A stretch of DNA of 11,270 nucleotides from Streptosporangiaceae bacterium (GCA_030041195.1 JASHOI010000380.1:1-11270), one strand, 5' to 3'. Numbered from the stretch's first letter, positions 1 to 7,148 are shown. Program-made: numbers and translations. Notes: generated by a model from the letters alone, not told the origin.

Positions 1-233
1 TGCTCGGAGCGGCGCTGCTCGCCTACCTCTTCGCCTGCCACCTCGCCGAGTCCGGGTCCCGGCTGGCCGTGCTCCGCCCGCAGGCGCCGCTGATCGTGGC
101 CGGGCTCGGGCTGCTCGCGCTGGCGGCGGGCGCCGCGGCGCTGCCGTCCGGCACCGGGTCGGCCGCCGGCGTGCTGGCGGTGCTGGCCGCGGTGGCCGTG
201 GTCGTGGTTGCCGGCCTGGTCCTGCCGGTGTGA
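1..233 (+). CDS. C-terminal part of an integral membrane protein (5' end outside window)
   Basis: A plus-strand frame is open from the window edge (first full codon at 3) to a TGA at 231-233, giving 76 residues. It begins LGAALLAYLFACHLAESGSR, continues with a hydrophobic stretch (LIVAGLGLLALAAGAAAL) and ends in a second one (AGVLAVLAAVAVVVVAGLVL) that stops three residues before the end. This indicates at least two transmembrane helices with the terminus directly after the last one. Third codon positions are almost all G/C, as expected for a real gene here. The fragment has no diagnostic motif, so the family is unknown. A multi-helix transporter or secretion-channel subunit would fit equally well. 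Its last 211 bases are also covered on the other strand by the tail of the SARP frame; that tail, not this gene, is the doubtful partner. Confidence 0.7.
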   Translation, partial: LGAALLAYLFACHLAESGSRLAVLRPQAPLIVAGLGLLALAAGAAALPSGTGSAAGVLAVLAAVAVVVVAGLVLPV

Positions 234-2389
234 CCCTCGAGCCGCCTGCGTTTGGCTGCCCAGTCCTGCCGTTGCCCCTGCCATTCGAGGAACCTCGAGA
301 TCACCTGGGCAATCTGCCAGGCGTGCGTGTCGAGGCCCGCATCGGCTGCCAGCCTGACCGCCGCCACGAGCACCCGGCGATTGGCCCTGAACCAGGCCAG
401 CGCCTGTGCCCGGTCCGCGAGGACTTCCGGCGTAACCCCGGTCGGGGCCGGATCCAGGGTCAGCAAAAGCTGGTCACCTGGGTCAAGTAGCCGGTCGGCG
501 GCGCAGGCGGTGTGCAGGTAGTGGTCGAGCAGCCGGCGGGTCGCCGCCCGCCGGTCCGCTTCGGTGTCCAGCGCGCGAGCTTGCTCAGCGGCGTAGGCCC
601 GGAGCAGGTCATGCACGACCAGCCTGCCCGGTGCGTGCTCGCTGGCCAGGTTCGCCCGGGTCAGCTCGCTCACCGCCCGGTACGCCACGCCTGGTGGCAC
701 CCCGGCCAGGCTGGCGCACGCGGCGGCGCAGATGTCCGGTCCTGGATAGAACCCGAGCAGCCGGAACAGCCGGGCGCCGGGGTCGCTGAGCCGGGTGTAG
801 GACCAGGAAAACACGGCGGCGACATTCGTGGCCGGGTCTCCGGCATTCAGCACGCCAACACCGTCGTGGGCCTCGCGCAGCTCATCGATCGCGGCGGTGA
901 GCCGGAAGCCGGGGCGGCCGGCCGCCCGGGCAGCGGCGATGCTCAGCGCCAGCGGCAGCCTGGTGCACAGGCCGATCAGGTCGTCCGCCGCCTGCCCCTC
1001 GGCGCAGATCCGGTCCGGGCCCAGGCGGCGGGCCAGCATCTCCCGCGCTTCGTGGTGAGAGGGCAAGCCCAGCGTGAGTGGCTGGGCACCTTCGGCCGCC
1101 ACCAGGCTGGTGAGCTGGCTGCGGCTGGTGACGACGACCATGCAGGTCCGGCTGCCGGGCAGGAGCGGGCGGATTTGCGCCGCGTCGCGGGCGTTGTCGA
1201 GCACGACCAGCACGTGCCTGCCCGACAGCAGGCTGCGGTACAGGGCCGCCTGCTCTGCCAGCCGCACCGGGATCCGCCGTGGCTCCACCCCGAGCGCGTC
1301 GAGGAATCCCCGGATCGCCTCGGAGGGGTGCACCGGCCGGCCAGACGGATCGAATCCGCGCAGGTTCACATGAAGCTGACCGTCGGGGAAGCTGTCGGCC
1401 ACCTGATGGGCGAAGTGGAGCGCCAGCGCGGTCTTGCCGATCCCGGGCGGCCCGTCGATGGCCGCGATGATCACCGCACCGGCATCGTTCGCGGCGTCGG
1501 CCAGCAGGCCTTTCAGTGCCAGCAGTTCGCTGTCGCGCCCGCAAAAGTGGCGGCCCGCGGGCGGAAGCTGCCGCGGAATGTCAGGGACATGGGACTTACG
1601 CCTGGGCTCCGCATCGGCCGCGCCGTTGGTGTGCTCGCTGGCCTTGCCGCCGGCATTGCCCCGCAGGATGCGCTGGTGCAGCCGCTGCAGGTCGGGGCTG
1701 GGGTCAACGCCCAGCTCGTCGGCGAGCACCCGCCGCAGATCCTGGTAGGCGGCAAGCGCATCGGCCTGCCTGCCGGTCCGGCAGAGGGCGAGCATGAGCT
1801 GGGCGTGGAAGCCCTCCCGCAGCGGGTGGACGGTCACCAGCCGACGCAGTTCGCCAACCAGCGGCCCGGGGTCGCCGCAGTTCAGGTCGGCTTCGATCCG
1901 GGCGGTCAGGGCTTCGAGCCGCTGCTCGGCGAGGTAAGGAACCTCGCGCGCCCGCAGCAGCTGCGATGGCACGTCGGCGAGCGGTTCGCCTCGCCACAAC
2001 GCCAGGGCACGGGCGAAGTCCGAGGCGGCGTCGACCCACTGGCCCGCCCGGGCCGATGCCTGGCCACTCGAGGTCAGCACCGAGAACTGGCGCACGTCCA
2101 GCGTTGCGGGACCAAGTTCCAGCAGATAGCCGGGCGGCTGGGTGCGGATCAGCGTATGGCCGTGCGGGCCCAGCGCCGAGCGCAACCGCTGCACCGCGGT
2201 ATGCAGCGCGGCGCGCCCGCCTGGCGGCGGATCGCCATTCCACACCGCCTCGGCGAGCTCATCGGCCTCGATAACCCGGTCTGCGTTCAGCAACAACGCC
2301 GCCATCAAGGCACGAAGTCGCGGCGGCAATGTTGGCGCGGTGGTGTCGTCGTTACGGATCAGCAACGGCCCGAGCAAGCCGAATTCCAC
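23..2389 (-). CDS. SARP-family (AfsR-like) transcriptional regulator with BTAD and NB-ARC domains, apparently lacking its TPR domain
   Basis: A 788-codon frame starts at GTG 2389, with AGAGG about 8 nt upstream. Residues 1-92 form the OmpR-type winged helix of SARPs (MEFGLLGPL..., AVQRLRSALG, RTQPPGYLL). Residues about 99-243 are the bacterial transcriptional activation domain (LWRGEPLADV, YQDLRRVLADELGVDPSP). Residues about 283-600 are an NB-ARC/AP-ATPase module: P-loop GPPGIGKTAL at 313-322, Walker B HVLVVLDNA at 392-400, the RLPLAL element at 477-482 and VVHDLLRAYA at 591-600. Relatives such as AfsR bind repeats near -35 regions and activate antibiotic or developmental genes, with NTP binding and TPR repeats gating activity. 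Here recognisable homology ends near EWQGQRQDWAA (about residue 711, base 257). The remaining 77 residues are Thr/Ala/Ser/Pro-rich and are mostly the antisense of the neighbouring membrane gene. The protein is therefore probably C-terminally truncated. It is divergent from the tailed membrane-protein pair. Confidence 0.9.
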   Translation of the reverse strand: MEFGLLGPLLIRNDDTTAPTLPPRLRALMAALLLNADRVIEADELAEAVWNGDPPPGGRAALHTAVQRLRSALGPHGHTLIRTQPPGYLLELGPATLDVRQFSVLTSSGQASARAGQWVDAASDFARALALWRGEPLADVPSQLLRAREVPYLAEQRLEALTARIEADLNCGDPGPLVGELRRLVTVHPLREGFHAQLMLALCRTGRQADALAAYQDLRRVLADELGVDPSPDLQRLHQRILRGNAGGKASEHTNGAADAEPRRKSHVPDIPRQLPPAGRHFCGRDSELLALKGLLADAANDAGAVIIAAIDGPPGIGKTALALHFAHQVADSFPDGQLHVNLRGFDPSGRPVHPSEAIRGFLDALGVEPRRIPVRLAEQAALYRSLLSGRHVLVVLDNARDAAQIRPLLPGSRTCMVVVTSRSQLTSLVAAEGAQPLTLGLPSHHEAREMLARRLGPDRICAEGQAADDLIGLCTRLPLALSIAAARAAGRPGFRLTAAIDELREAHDGVGVLNAGDPATNVAAVFSWSYTRLSDPGARLFRLLGFYPGPDICAAACASLAGVPPGVAYRAVSELTRANLASEHAPGRLVVHDLLRAYAAEQARALDTEADRRAATRRLLDHYLHTACAADRLLDPGDQLLLTLDPAPTGVTPEVLADRAQALAWFRANRRVLVAAVRLAADAGLDTHAWQIAQVISRFLEWQGQRQDWAAKRRRLEGHTGRTRPATTTTATAASTASTPAADPVPDGSAAAPAASASSPSPATISGACGRSTASRDPDSARWQAKR

Positions 2390-2448
2390 GACCGGTACCT
2401 CTTCGCAGTCACGTCCAGACCGTCCGGGACGCCCAAAAAGGCCGGTCT

Positions 2449-2477
2449 GTTACAGCTTACCGGCCTTCGTTAGCGAA
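2449..2477 (-). promoter_or_regulatory. Candidate promoter of the SARP gene
   Basis: On the minus strand TTCGCT (2477-2472) and TGTAAC (2454-2449) are 17 bp apart, a standard -35/-10 spacing with partial matches to consensus. Transcription would begin near 2442, about 50 nt before the GTG start. One copy of the GGTAAGC repeat fills the spacer directly beside the -10 hexamer, which would suit autoregulation. The hexamers are weak, so this is only a candidate. Confidence 0.3.
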
Positions 2478-2518
2478 CGGTAAGCCTCGACAAGGGCGGT
2501 GACAGCGGCCGGTAAGCC
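2455..2518. promoter_or_regulatory. GGTAAGC repeat cluster, candidate SARP operator
   Basis: CGGTAAGCC occurs on the plus strand at 2478-2486 and 2510-2518, starts 32 bp apart (about three helical turns). The reverse complement GCTTACCGGCC lies at 2455-2465 and is an 11-bp perfect inverted match to GGCCGGTAAGC at 2507-2517. The first two copies also form a hairpin: GCTTACCG (2455-2462) pairs with CGGTAAGC (2478-2485), then TTCG (2466-2469) pairs with CGAA (2474-2477), leaving loop TTAG and a GCC bulge. A further GGTAAGCC lies at 2693-2700, at the ribosome binding site of the next gene. SARPs are known to bind short repeats in target promoters, often their neighbours'. Assignment to this SARP is inference. 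Confidence 0.45.
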
Positions 2519-2560
2519 GTTGCTGACAACCTGATACGTGCCGCCGCGCCCGGTCGGCTG

Positions 2561-2580
2561 GCCTATCTGTCAGATAAGGC
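2561..2580. promoter_or_regulatory. 20-bp imperfect palindrome in the divergent promoter region
   Basis: GCC-TATCTG (2561-2569), a central T, then CAGATA (2571-2576) and GGC (2578-2580), with one extra A at 2577. This gives nine matched pairs in a dyad typical of dimeric repressor sites. It lies 122 bp upstream of the next start codon and is unrelated to the GGTAAGC repeats. The rest of 2519-2702 shows no gene and no convincing -35/-10 pair. Confidence 0.35.
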
Positions 2581-2702
2581 ACACGTCAGCAAGGGTCCGT
2601 TTTTCGCGATGCGGCAACGCCAAGGCCACCAGTCAATGGCACGGCAAATCACTCCGGCCGAGCTGGCCAGCGCTGCACATTCCGTAACACGAGGTAAGCC
2701 AT

Positions 2703-3830
2703 ATGAATGACGCTTTCGAGCCGGCGGATGAACCGGCTGGGCAGCGGCCCGTTCCCCCCGATGCCGAGTCAGGCCGGACGGTTCCCTATCCCGCATTGCC
2801 CCCGCAGGCTCAGCAGGCGGATCCCAGCGCTTACCCCGCTCAGCCTCCGTACCCGGGCCAGCCCTCGTACCAGGGTCAGCCGCCATACCCTGGCCAGCCC
2901 TCGTACCCCGGCCAGCCTCCGTACCCCGGCCAGCCTCCGTACCCTGGCCAGCCTCCGTACCCCGGCCAGCCGCCGTATCCCGGCCAGCCGCCACACGCCG
3001 GCCAGCCGTCATATCCTGGCCAGCCGGTACATCCTGGGCAGCCGGCATACCCGGGCCAGTCTCCTTACGCCGGCGCGCCAGGACAAGCGCCCTACCCGGG
3101 CCAGCAGCCCGCCTTTCCCGGCGACGCCGCGATTCTCGGCCAGCCCGGACATGGGCCACGCCCGCGCCGCCGGGGCCTGTGGGCAGGTGCCGCGGCAGTC
3201 GCCGTGGTGGCGGTCCTCGTCGGCGGGGGCGTCGCGTTCGTGCTGCTGAGGCACACGCCTGCGCCGCGCCCGGTTGCAGCACAACAGCACCGCGCGAGCC
3301 CGCGCCCACCGTCGCCCTCGCAGCCCCCCGCGACCTTCCAGATCGTGAATCCCGCCCCCAGCACCGCGGCCGGGATGGTCATCGTGCGGACCATCCCGCA
3401 GGCCGCCCAGTCGGACCTGTCCAACCTGCTCAATCTCCTTCAAGGGGAGGCCAACGCCACCTCGCCGGGCGTGACCGCCGTGTACGAGGCGCCCGGCACC
3501 ACGGATCCAGACACCGGCAGCCCCAAGGAGATCATTTACGTCGGGCTCGACTCGGGCCTCACCAGGCCGTCGTCCTTCCTCAGCGGATTCCTCCACACGG
3601 TGACGGACTCGATGAGCAGCGTTCAGTTCAGCTCTGTGAACGCCGGCCCGAACGGCGGCACCGCGGAGTGCGTGACGGGGTTCAGTTCTGACGTCGGCAC
3701 CGAGACCCTTTGCGGCTGGGCGACGGAAACGACAGTCGGCGTTCTTGACGCTTCGGGCCGGGACTACTCCCCGGCCCAGCTCGCCACCGTCATGCGGCAG
3801 ATGCGCCCCTACCTGGAAACCGCCAAGTGA
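2703..3830 (+). CDS. Single-pass membrane protein with PYPGQ-repeat cytoplasmic tail and extracytoplasmic domain
   Basis: The ATG at 2703 follows GAGG at 2691-2694 with 8-nt spacing; the product is 375 aa. Residues 1-46 are acidic and Pro-rich. Residues 47-124 are 13 hexapeptides of the form QPPYPG, and Pro/Gly/Gln-rich sequence continues to about 152. A basic stop, RPRRR (153-157), precedes one hydrophobic helix at about 159-182 (GLWAGAAAVAVVAVLVGGGV), so the tail should be cytoplasmic and residues 183-375 outside. A Pro/Ser-rich linker (185-210) leads to a compact domain with two cysteines, C323 and C337, that could form a disulfide. It ends with AQLATVMRQMRPYLE, a C-terminal helix common in uncharacterised actinobacterial surface proteins. 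I recognise no family for the outer domain. The gene is divergent from the SARP and heads a likely two-gene operon with a partner of identical plan. Confidence 0.85.
   Translation: MNDAFEPADEPAGQRPVPPDAESGRTVPYPALPPQAQQADPSAYPAQPPYPGQPSYQGQPPYPGQPSYPGQPPYPGQPPYPGQPPYPGQPPYPGQPPHAGQPSYPGQPVHPGQPAYPGQSPYAGAPGQAPYPGQQPAFPGDAAILGQPGHGPRPRRRGLWAGAAAVAVVAVLVGGGVAFVLLRHTPAPRPVAAQQHRASPRPPSPSQPPATFQIVNPAPSTAAGMVIVRTIPQAAQSDLSNLLNLLQGEANATSPGVTAVYEAPGTTDPDTGSPKEIIYVGLDSGLTRPSSFLSGFLHTVTDSMSSVQFSSVNAGPNGGTAECVTGFSSDVGTETLCGWATETTVGVLDASGRDYSPAQLATVMRQMRPYLETAK
2841..3074 (+). repeat. 18-bp tandem repeat, 13 in-frame copies encoding QP(P/S)YPG
   Basis: Thirteen contiguous 18-bp units (234 bp) begin at CAGCCTCCGTACCCGGGC. 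Units vary mainly at codon 3 (CCT/CCG/CCC against TCG) and at wobble bases. The central copies (about 2913-2984) are the most alike, while the flanking ones carry His, Val, Ala or Ser replacements. This gradient suggests expansion from the middle by slippage or unequal crossover. The number of units should be variable between strains. Confidence 0.95.
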
Positions 3831-3876
3831 CCACGAGCGGGAGACCGCGGTCCCGGTCAGCGAGCAGGAGAAGCCG

Positions 3877-5196
3877 GTGAACCCGGAACCACATTCGGAA
3901 GACACAACGACCCCGGCCAGCGAGGAGGCCCGACCCGGTACCGACGCCGCGCCGGCCTATCCGGTCCCGCCACCGCCGGCCTATCCGGTCCCGCCACCGG
4001 GCGGCGGCTATCCCGGCACCCTGCCGTACCCCTACCCGGTGCAATATCCCGATCCCGCAGCGGGTTACCCGAGCACCCCCAGCGCTCCCGGTGCCCCGCC
4101 GAACGTGCCATGGCCGGCGGCCCCAGCGCCGCGGCCGAGGCGGCGCAAGGGCTGGCTCGTCGCCATCGCGGCGGCCGCTGCGGTCGCCGTAGCCGCGGCC
4201 GCGACCGTCGTCGCCGTCCTGCTCACCAGGGGCGAATCGGCTGCCACGATGGCGCTGCAGTCCGGGCGGTCCGTCGCGTCGGCTGCGGGTCTGACGCTGA
4301 CGGGCACCATCGACGGAGCGTCCGCCAACATGATTGTGACCAGGGCGGCGACGGTCGAGGGCAGCTACACGCAGCGCGGCAGCCTGGTGAACCAGATCAC
4401 AATCAACGGCGTCACCTACCTCAAGGCACCGACCGCGTTCTGGACAGCCCAGGGGATCGCGGCAACGCCGGCCGGCCAGGCGGGCGGCAACTGGGCCAAG
4501 GCCCCCGTCGGCGCGGTCATCATGGGCTTCGCTTCGCTCACTCCCGGCCGGATCGCCCACACGCTGGAGCACGCAGGAACCCATCCCCGTTTTGTCGATA
4601 CCAGGTACCAAGGCAGCAGCGTCATGAAGCTCACCGTGAGCGGCGACAGCTACTACATCACGACCAGCACCCCGAACCGCCTGATCCGCGTGACCGGGGT
4701 CAGCGGCCACGTGAGGTACGCGCTTGACGTGACGCCGCTCACCGCCACGACCATCGGCCCGGTGTTCACGGTCCTGCACGGCGACGTGCAGGACCTGCTG
4801 GGTGCTGCCGACCCAGAGGCCCTCATCCTTCCGCTGCAGAAGATCAAATTCGACGCCAACTGCAACGGCAGCTCATCGTGCACAGTCACGGACAAGGTCA
4901 CGGTAACGGATCCCGATTCGCCGACCGTGCTGCTCAAGATGACGGTCGACTTCTCCGGGACCAAGGGCGGCGCCGCGTTCGCGACCTGCACCGACACCGT
5001 GCCAGCGGACACGGCCGGGGTGGCGACCGTGAGCACCTCCTGCGGGCTGAGCGGCCAGGTCTGGTCGGGGTGGATCAACTCGCACACCAGCAACTTCACC
5101 ACCTGGATAGACGCGCACTTCGAGGCCACCGTGAATTCGGCCAGCGACATCGCGAGCCTGCAGAACGACCTGAACCGGGAGCAGAACGCCCGCTAG
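3877..5196 (+). CDS. Single-pass membrane protein with Pro/Tyr-rich cytoplasmic tail and large extracytoplasmic domain
   Basis: The frame is open from 3745, but the first part overlaps the previous gene. GTG 3877 is preferred because AGGAGAA lies at 3866-3872 with 6-nt spacing from GGAG. This gives 439 aa and a 46-bp gap to the upstream stop. Residues 1-85 are acidic, then Pro/Tyr/Gly-rich (AYPVPPP twice, PYPYPVQYPDP). RPRRRK at 86-91 is followed by one long Ala/Val helix at about 93-117. The outer domain (118-439) is rich in Thr, Ser and Val. It has four cysteines (C329, C335, C370, C389) that could make two disulfides, and ends in a helix (SDIASLQNDLNREQ). Motifs such as INGVTYLKAP and GNWAK recall the beta-rich LppX/LprG-type lipoprotein fold, but I rate that only as a hint. 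Shared topology and short spacing indicate co-expression with the upstream gene. Confidence 0.8.
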   Translation: MNPEPHSEDTTTPASEEARPGTDAAPAYPVPPPPAYPVPPPGGGYPGTLPYPYPVQYPDPAAGYPSTPSAPGAPPNVPWPAAPAPRPRRRKGWLVAIAAAAAVAVAAAATVVAVLLTRGESAATMALQSGRSVASAAGLTLTGTIDGASANMIVTRAATVEGSYTQRGSLVNQITINGVTYLKAPTAFWTAQGIAATPAGQAGGNWAKAPVGAVIMGFASLTPGRIAHTLEHAGTHPRFVDTRYQGSSVMKLTVSGDSYYITTSTPNRLIRVTGVSGHVRYALDVTPLTATTIGPVFTVLHGDVQDLLGAADPEALILPLQKIKFDANCNGSSSCTVTDKVTVTDPDSPTVLLKMTVDFSGTKGGAAFATCTDTVPADTAGVATVSTSCGLSGQVWSGWINSHTSNFTTWIDAHFEATVNSASDIASLQNDLNREQNAR

Positions 5197-5198
5197 AG

Positions 5199-7052
5199 CT
5201 AACGGCCGGCGGCGTAGCCCTGCATGCCGCGCGGGTTCGCCGCCGCGTAGAGGAACCCGCGGTCTCGCGCGACCGCGCTGATCCGGCCGAGCGACCAGGC
5301 CGGCATGACCGCCACGTCGTGCCCGCGGCGGCGCAGTTCGCCGAGCACCGGCTCGGGGAACCTGGACTCGGCCGCCAGTGAGCGCGGCATCGACCCGCGC
5401 GGGTAGAACGACGAAGGGAAGTGGTCGGTGTGGAAGGCCGGCGCGTCGATGGCCTCCTGCAGGTTCATGCCGAACAGCACGTGGTTGAGGAAGAACGCGA
5501 GCGGCCACTGGTCCTGCTGGTCCCCGCCGGGCGTGCCGAACGCGAGGTATGGCTCGCCGTCGCGCAGCGCCAGCGACGGCGACAGCGTGGTTCGCGGCCG
5601 CCTGCCGGGCCCCAGCGTGCTGGCCAGCCCGGGGGTGAGCGTGAACATCTGCGCGCGTGTGCCCAGGCAGAACCCGAGCCCGGGAACGACCGGTGAGCTC
5701 TGCAGCCAGCCGCCGCTCGGCGTGGCGGACACCAGATTGCCGAACGAGTCGGCCACGTCCAGATGGCAGGTGTCCCCGGGCCCAAGCTCGGCTGCCAAGG
5801 GGTTGGCCGACCGGGCCAGCGGCTCACCAGCGCCGTGGCCGCGATGCACCCCATCCCCCGAGCCAACGCGGCCTTCCGCCCCGTCGCCCACGGCGCCGTC
5901 GCCGAACCAGGCGGCCGCGAACCCGGGCAGCCGGGGCTCGGCTCCGCCGGGCGCACCGGGCACCAGCCCTCCCGACGCCTCGGGGCCCACCAGGCGCCGC
6001 CGCTGCGCCGCATAGGACGGCGACAGCAGCTCGGCGAGCGGCACATCGGTCGCGCGCGGGTCCCCGTACCATGCCTCGCGGTCCGCGAAGGCCAGCTTCG
6101 CGCACTCGATGACCGTGTGGATGAATTCGGCGGACCCCGGCCCCATCGCCGCGAGGTCGAAGCCGTCGAGCAGCGCAAGCTGCTGCAGGAACACCGGGCC
6201 CTGCCCCCACGGCCCGGTCTTGCACACGGTCAGGCCGTGGTAGTCGAGCGTGACCGGTGCCTCGGCCGACGCCCGCCACGCCGCCAGATCGTCGCCGGTG
6301 AGCAGCGCGCGATGCGGCCGCCCGGTAACGTCCATGACCTCGGCCCCGGCCAGGAACTCCGCGATCGCCGCGGCCACGAACCCCTCGTAGAACACCCGCC
6401 TCGCAGCCTCGATCTGCGCCGCGCGATCCGCCGACGCCGCCTCGGCCTCGTCCAGGAGCCGGCCGTACGCGGCGGCCAGGTCAGGGTTCGCAAACCGCGC
6501 GCCGGCCTGCGGCGCCGAGCCGCCGGGCAGGTAGACCGCGGCCGAGCTCGGCCAGTGCGCACGGAACGTGTCGGCGACGGCGGCCACCGCGGCGCTCGCG
6601 GTGGGCAGCATCGGGTACCCGTTCGCGGCGTAGCCGATCGCGTACTCCATCACGTCGCGCAGCCGCAGCGTGCCGTACCGCTCGAGGAGCAGCATCCAGG
6701 TCCCGAACGCCGCGGGCACGCAGGCCGCGAGCAGCCCGGTGCCCGGCACCAGGTCAAGCCCGAGCGCGCCGAACGCGTCCAGCGTGGCCGCCGCCGGCGC
6801 CGGCCCCTGCCCGTCCAGCACGAACACCCCGCCGTCCGGGGAAGAGAACCCGATGACCGGGACCTCACCGCCAGGCCCGTTCAGATGCGGCTCCACCACC
6901 TGCAGCACAAGGCCGGTCGCGACCGCCGCATCGAACGCGTTCCCGCCCTTCTCCAGCACCGCCATGCCCGCCGCCGAGGCGAGCCAGTGCGTCGATGCGA
7001 CCATCCCGAACGTGCCAGCCAGCTGCGGCCTGGTCGTGAACGTCTCGGGCAC
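5199..7052 (-). CDS. Gamma-glutamyltransferase family protein (Ntn-hydrolase)
   Basis: This family cleaves itself and uses the new N-terminal Thr to hydrolyse or transfer gamma-glutamyl groups, for example from glutathione; some members are amidases or cephalosporin acylases. Evidence: VASTHWLASAAGMAVLEKGG then NAFDAAVAT near the N-terminus, NGPGG at 58-62, and the cleavage/nucleophile region GPGDTCHLDVAD with Thr428 (codon 5769-5771). FGTPGGDQQDQW follows around 505-516, then MNLQEAIDAPAFHTDHFPSS. The frame extends to GTG 7079, which has no ribosome binding site. GTG 7052 has GGAG 6 nt upstream and is preferred (617 aa, a normal precursor length). There is no signal peptide, so the protein is probably cytosolic, as in YwrD-like members. 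Residues about 378-409 form a Gly-rich low-complexity insert just before the cleavage site. The substrate cannot be told from sequence. Its stop is 2 bp from that of the convergent gene. Confidence 0.92.
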   Translation of the reverse strand: MPETFTTRPQLAGTFGMVASTHWLASAAGMAVLEKGGNAFDAAVATGLVLQVVEPHLNGPGGEVPVIGFSSPDGGVFVLDGQGPAPAAATLDAFGALGLDLVPGTGLLAACVPAAFGTWMLLLERYGTLRLRDVMEYAIGYAANGYPMLPTASAAVAAVADTFRAHWPSSAAVYLPGGSAPQAGARFANPDLAAAYGRLLDEAEAASADRAAQIEAARRVFYEGFVAAAIAEFLAGAEVMDVTGRPHRALLTGDDLAAWRASAEAPVTLDYHGLTVCKTGPWGQGPVFLQQLALLDGFDLAAMGPGSAEFIHTVIECAKLAFADREAWYGDPRATDVPLAELLSPSYAAQRRRLVGPEASGGLVPGAPGGAEPRLPGFAAAWFGDGAVGDGAEGRVGSGDGVHRGHGAGEPLARSANPLAAELGPGDTCHLDVADSFGNLVSATPSGGWLQSSPVVPGLGFCLGTRAQMFTLTPGLASTLGPGRRPRTTLSPSLALRDGEPYLAFGTPGGDQQDQWPLAFFLNHVLFGMNLQEAIDAPAFHTDHFPSSFYPRGSMPRSLAAESRFPEPVLGELRRRGHDVAVMPAWSLGRISAVARDRGFLYAAANPRGMQGYAAGR

Positions 7053-7083
7053 ATGCGCCTCCGCCAGGTTGTCGGCCACCGTG

Positions 7084-7148
7084 TCTATACCGTGATATGC
7101 GGCGGCGGTGCCGGCCGCAACTACAGCGCCCCGAGCGGCGTCATATCA
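7084..7148. promoter_or_regulatory. Divergent promoter region with paired TGATATG/CATATCA sites
   Basis: TGATATG (7093-7099) and CATATCA (7142-7148) are a perfect 7-bp inverted pair about 42 bp apart, lying between the divergent GGT and DUF4232 genes. On the minus strand TATAGA (7089-7084) is a fair -10 that would give a leader of about 24 nt before GTG 7052, but no good -35 lies 17 bp upstream. The plus-strand promoter is not clear. Confidence 0.35.

Noticed and set aside
512..2473. Long plus-strand open frame (653 codons) opposite the SARP gene
   Set aside because: It is the antisense of a clear SARP/BTAD/NB-ARC protein. Its translation is Arg/Gly/Gln/Ala-rich with no domain, typical of antisense in high-GC DNA.
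2841..3074. 18-bp repeats considered as a CRISPR array or regulatory iterons
   Set aside because: The units are contiguous, without spacers, and keep the reading frame of a coherent Pro/Tyr-rich tail, so they are coding repeats.
3745..3876. Longer start for the second tailed membrane protein
   Set aside because: It would overlap the 3' end of the preceding gene and add residues unlike the rest of the tail; GTG 3877 has a well-placed AGGAGAA.
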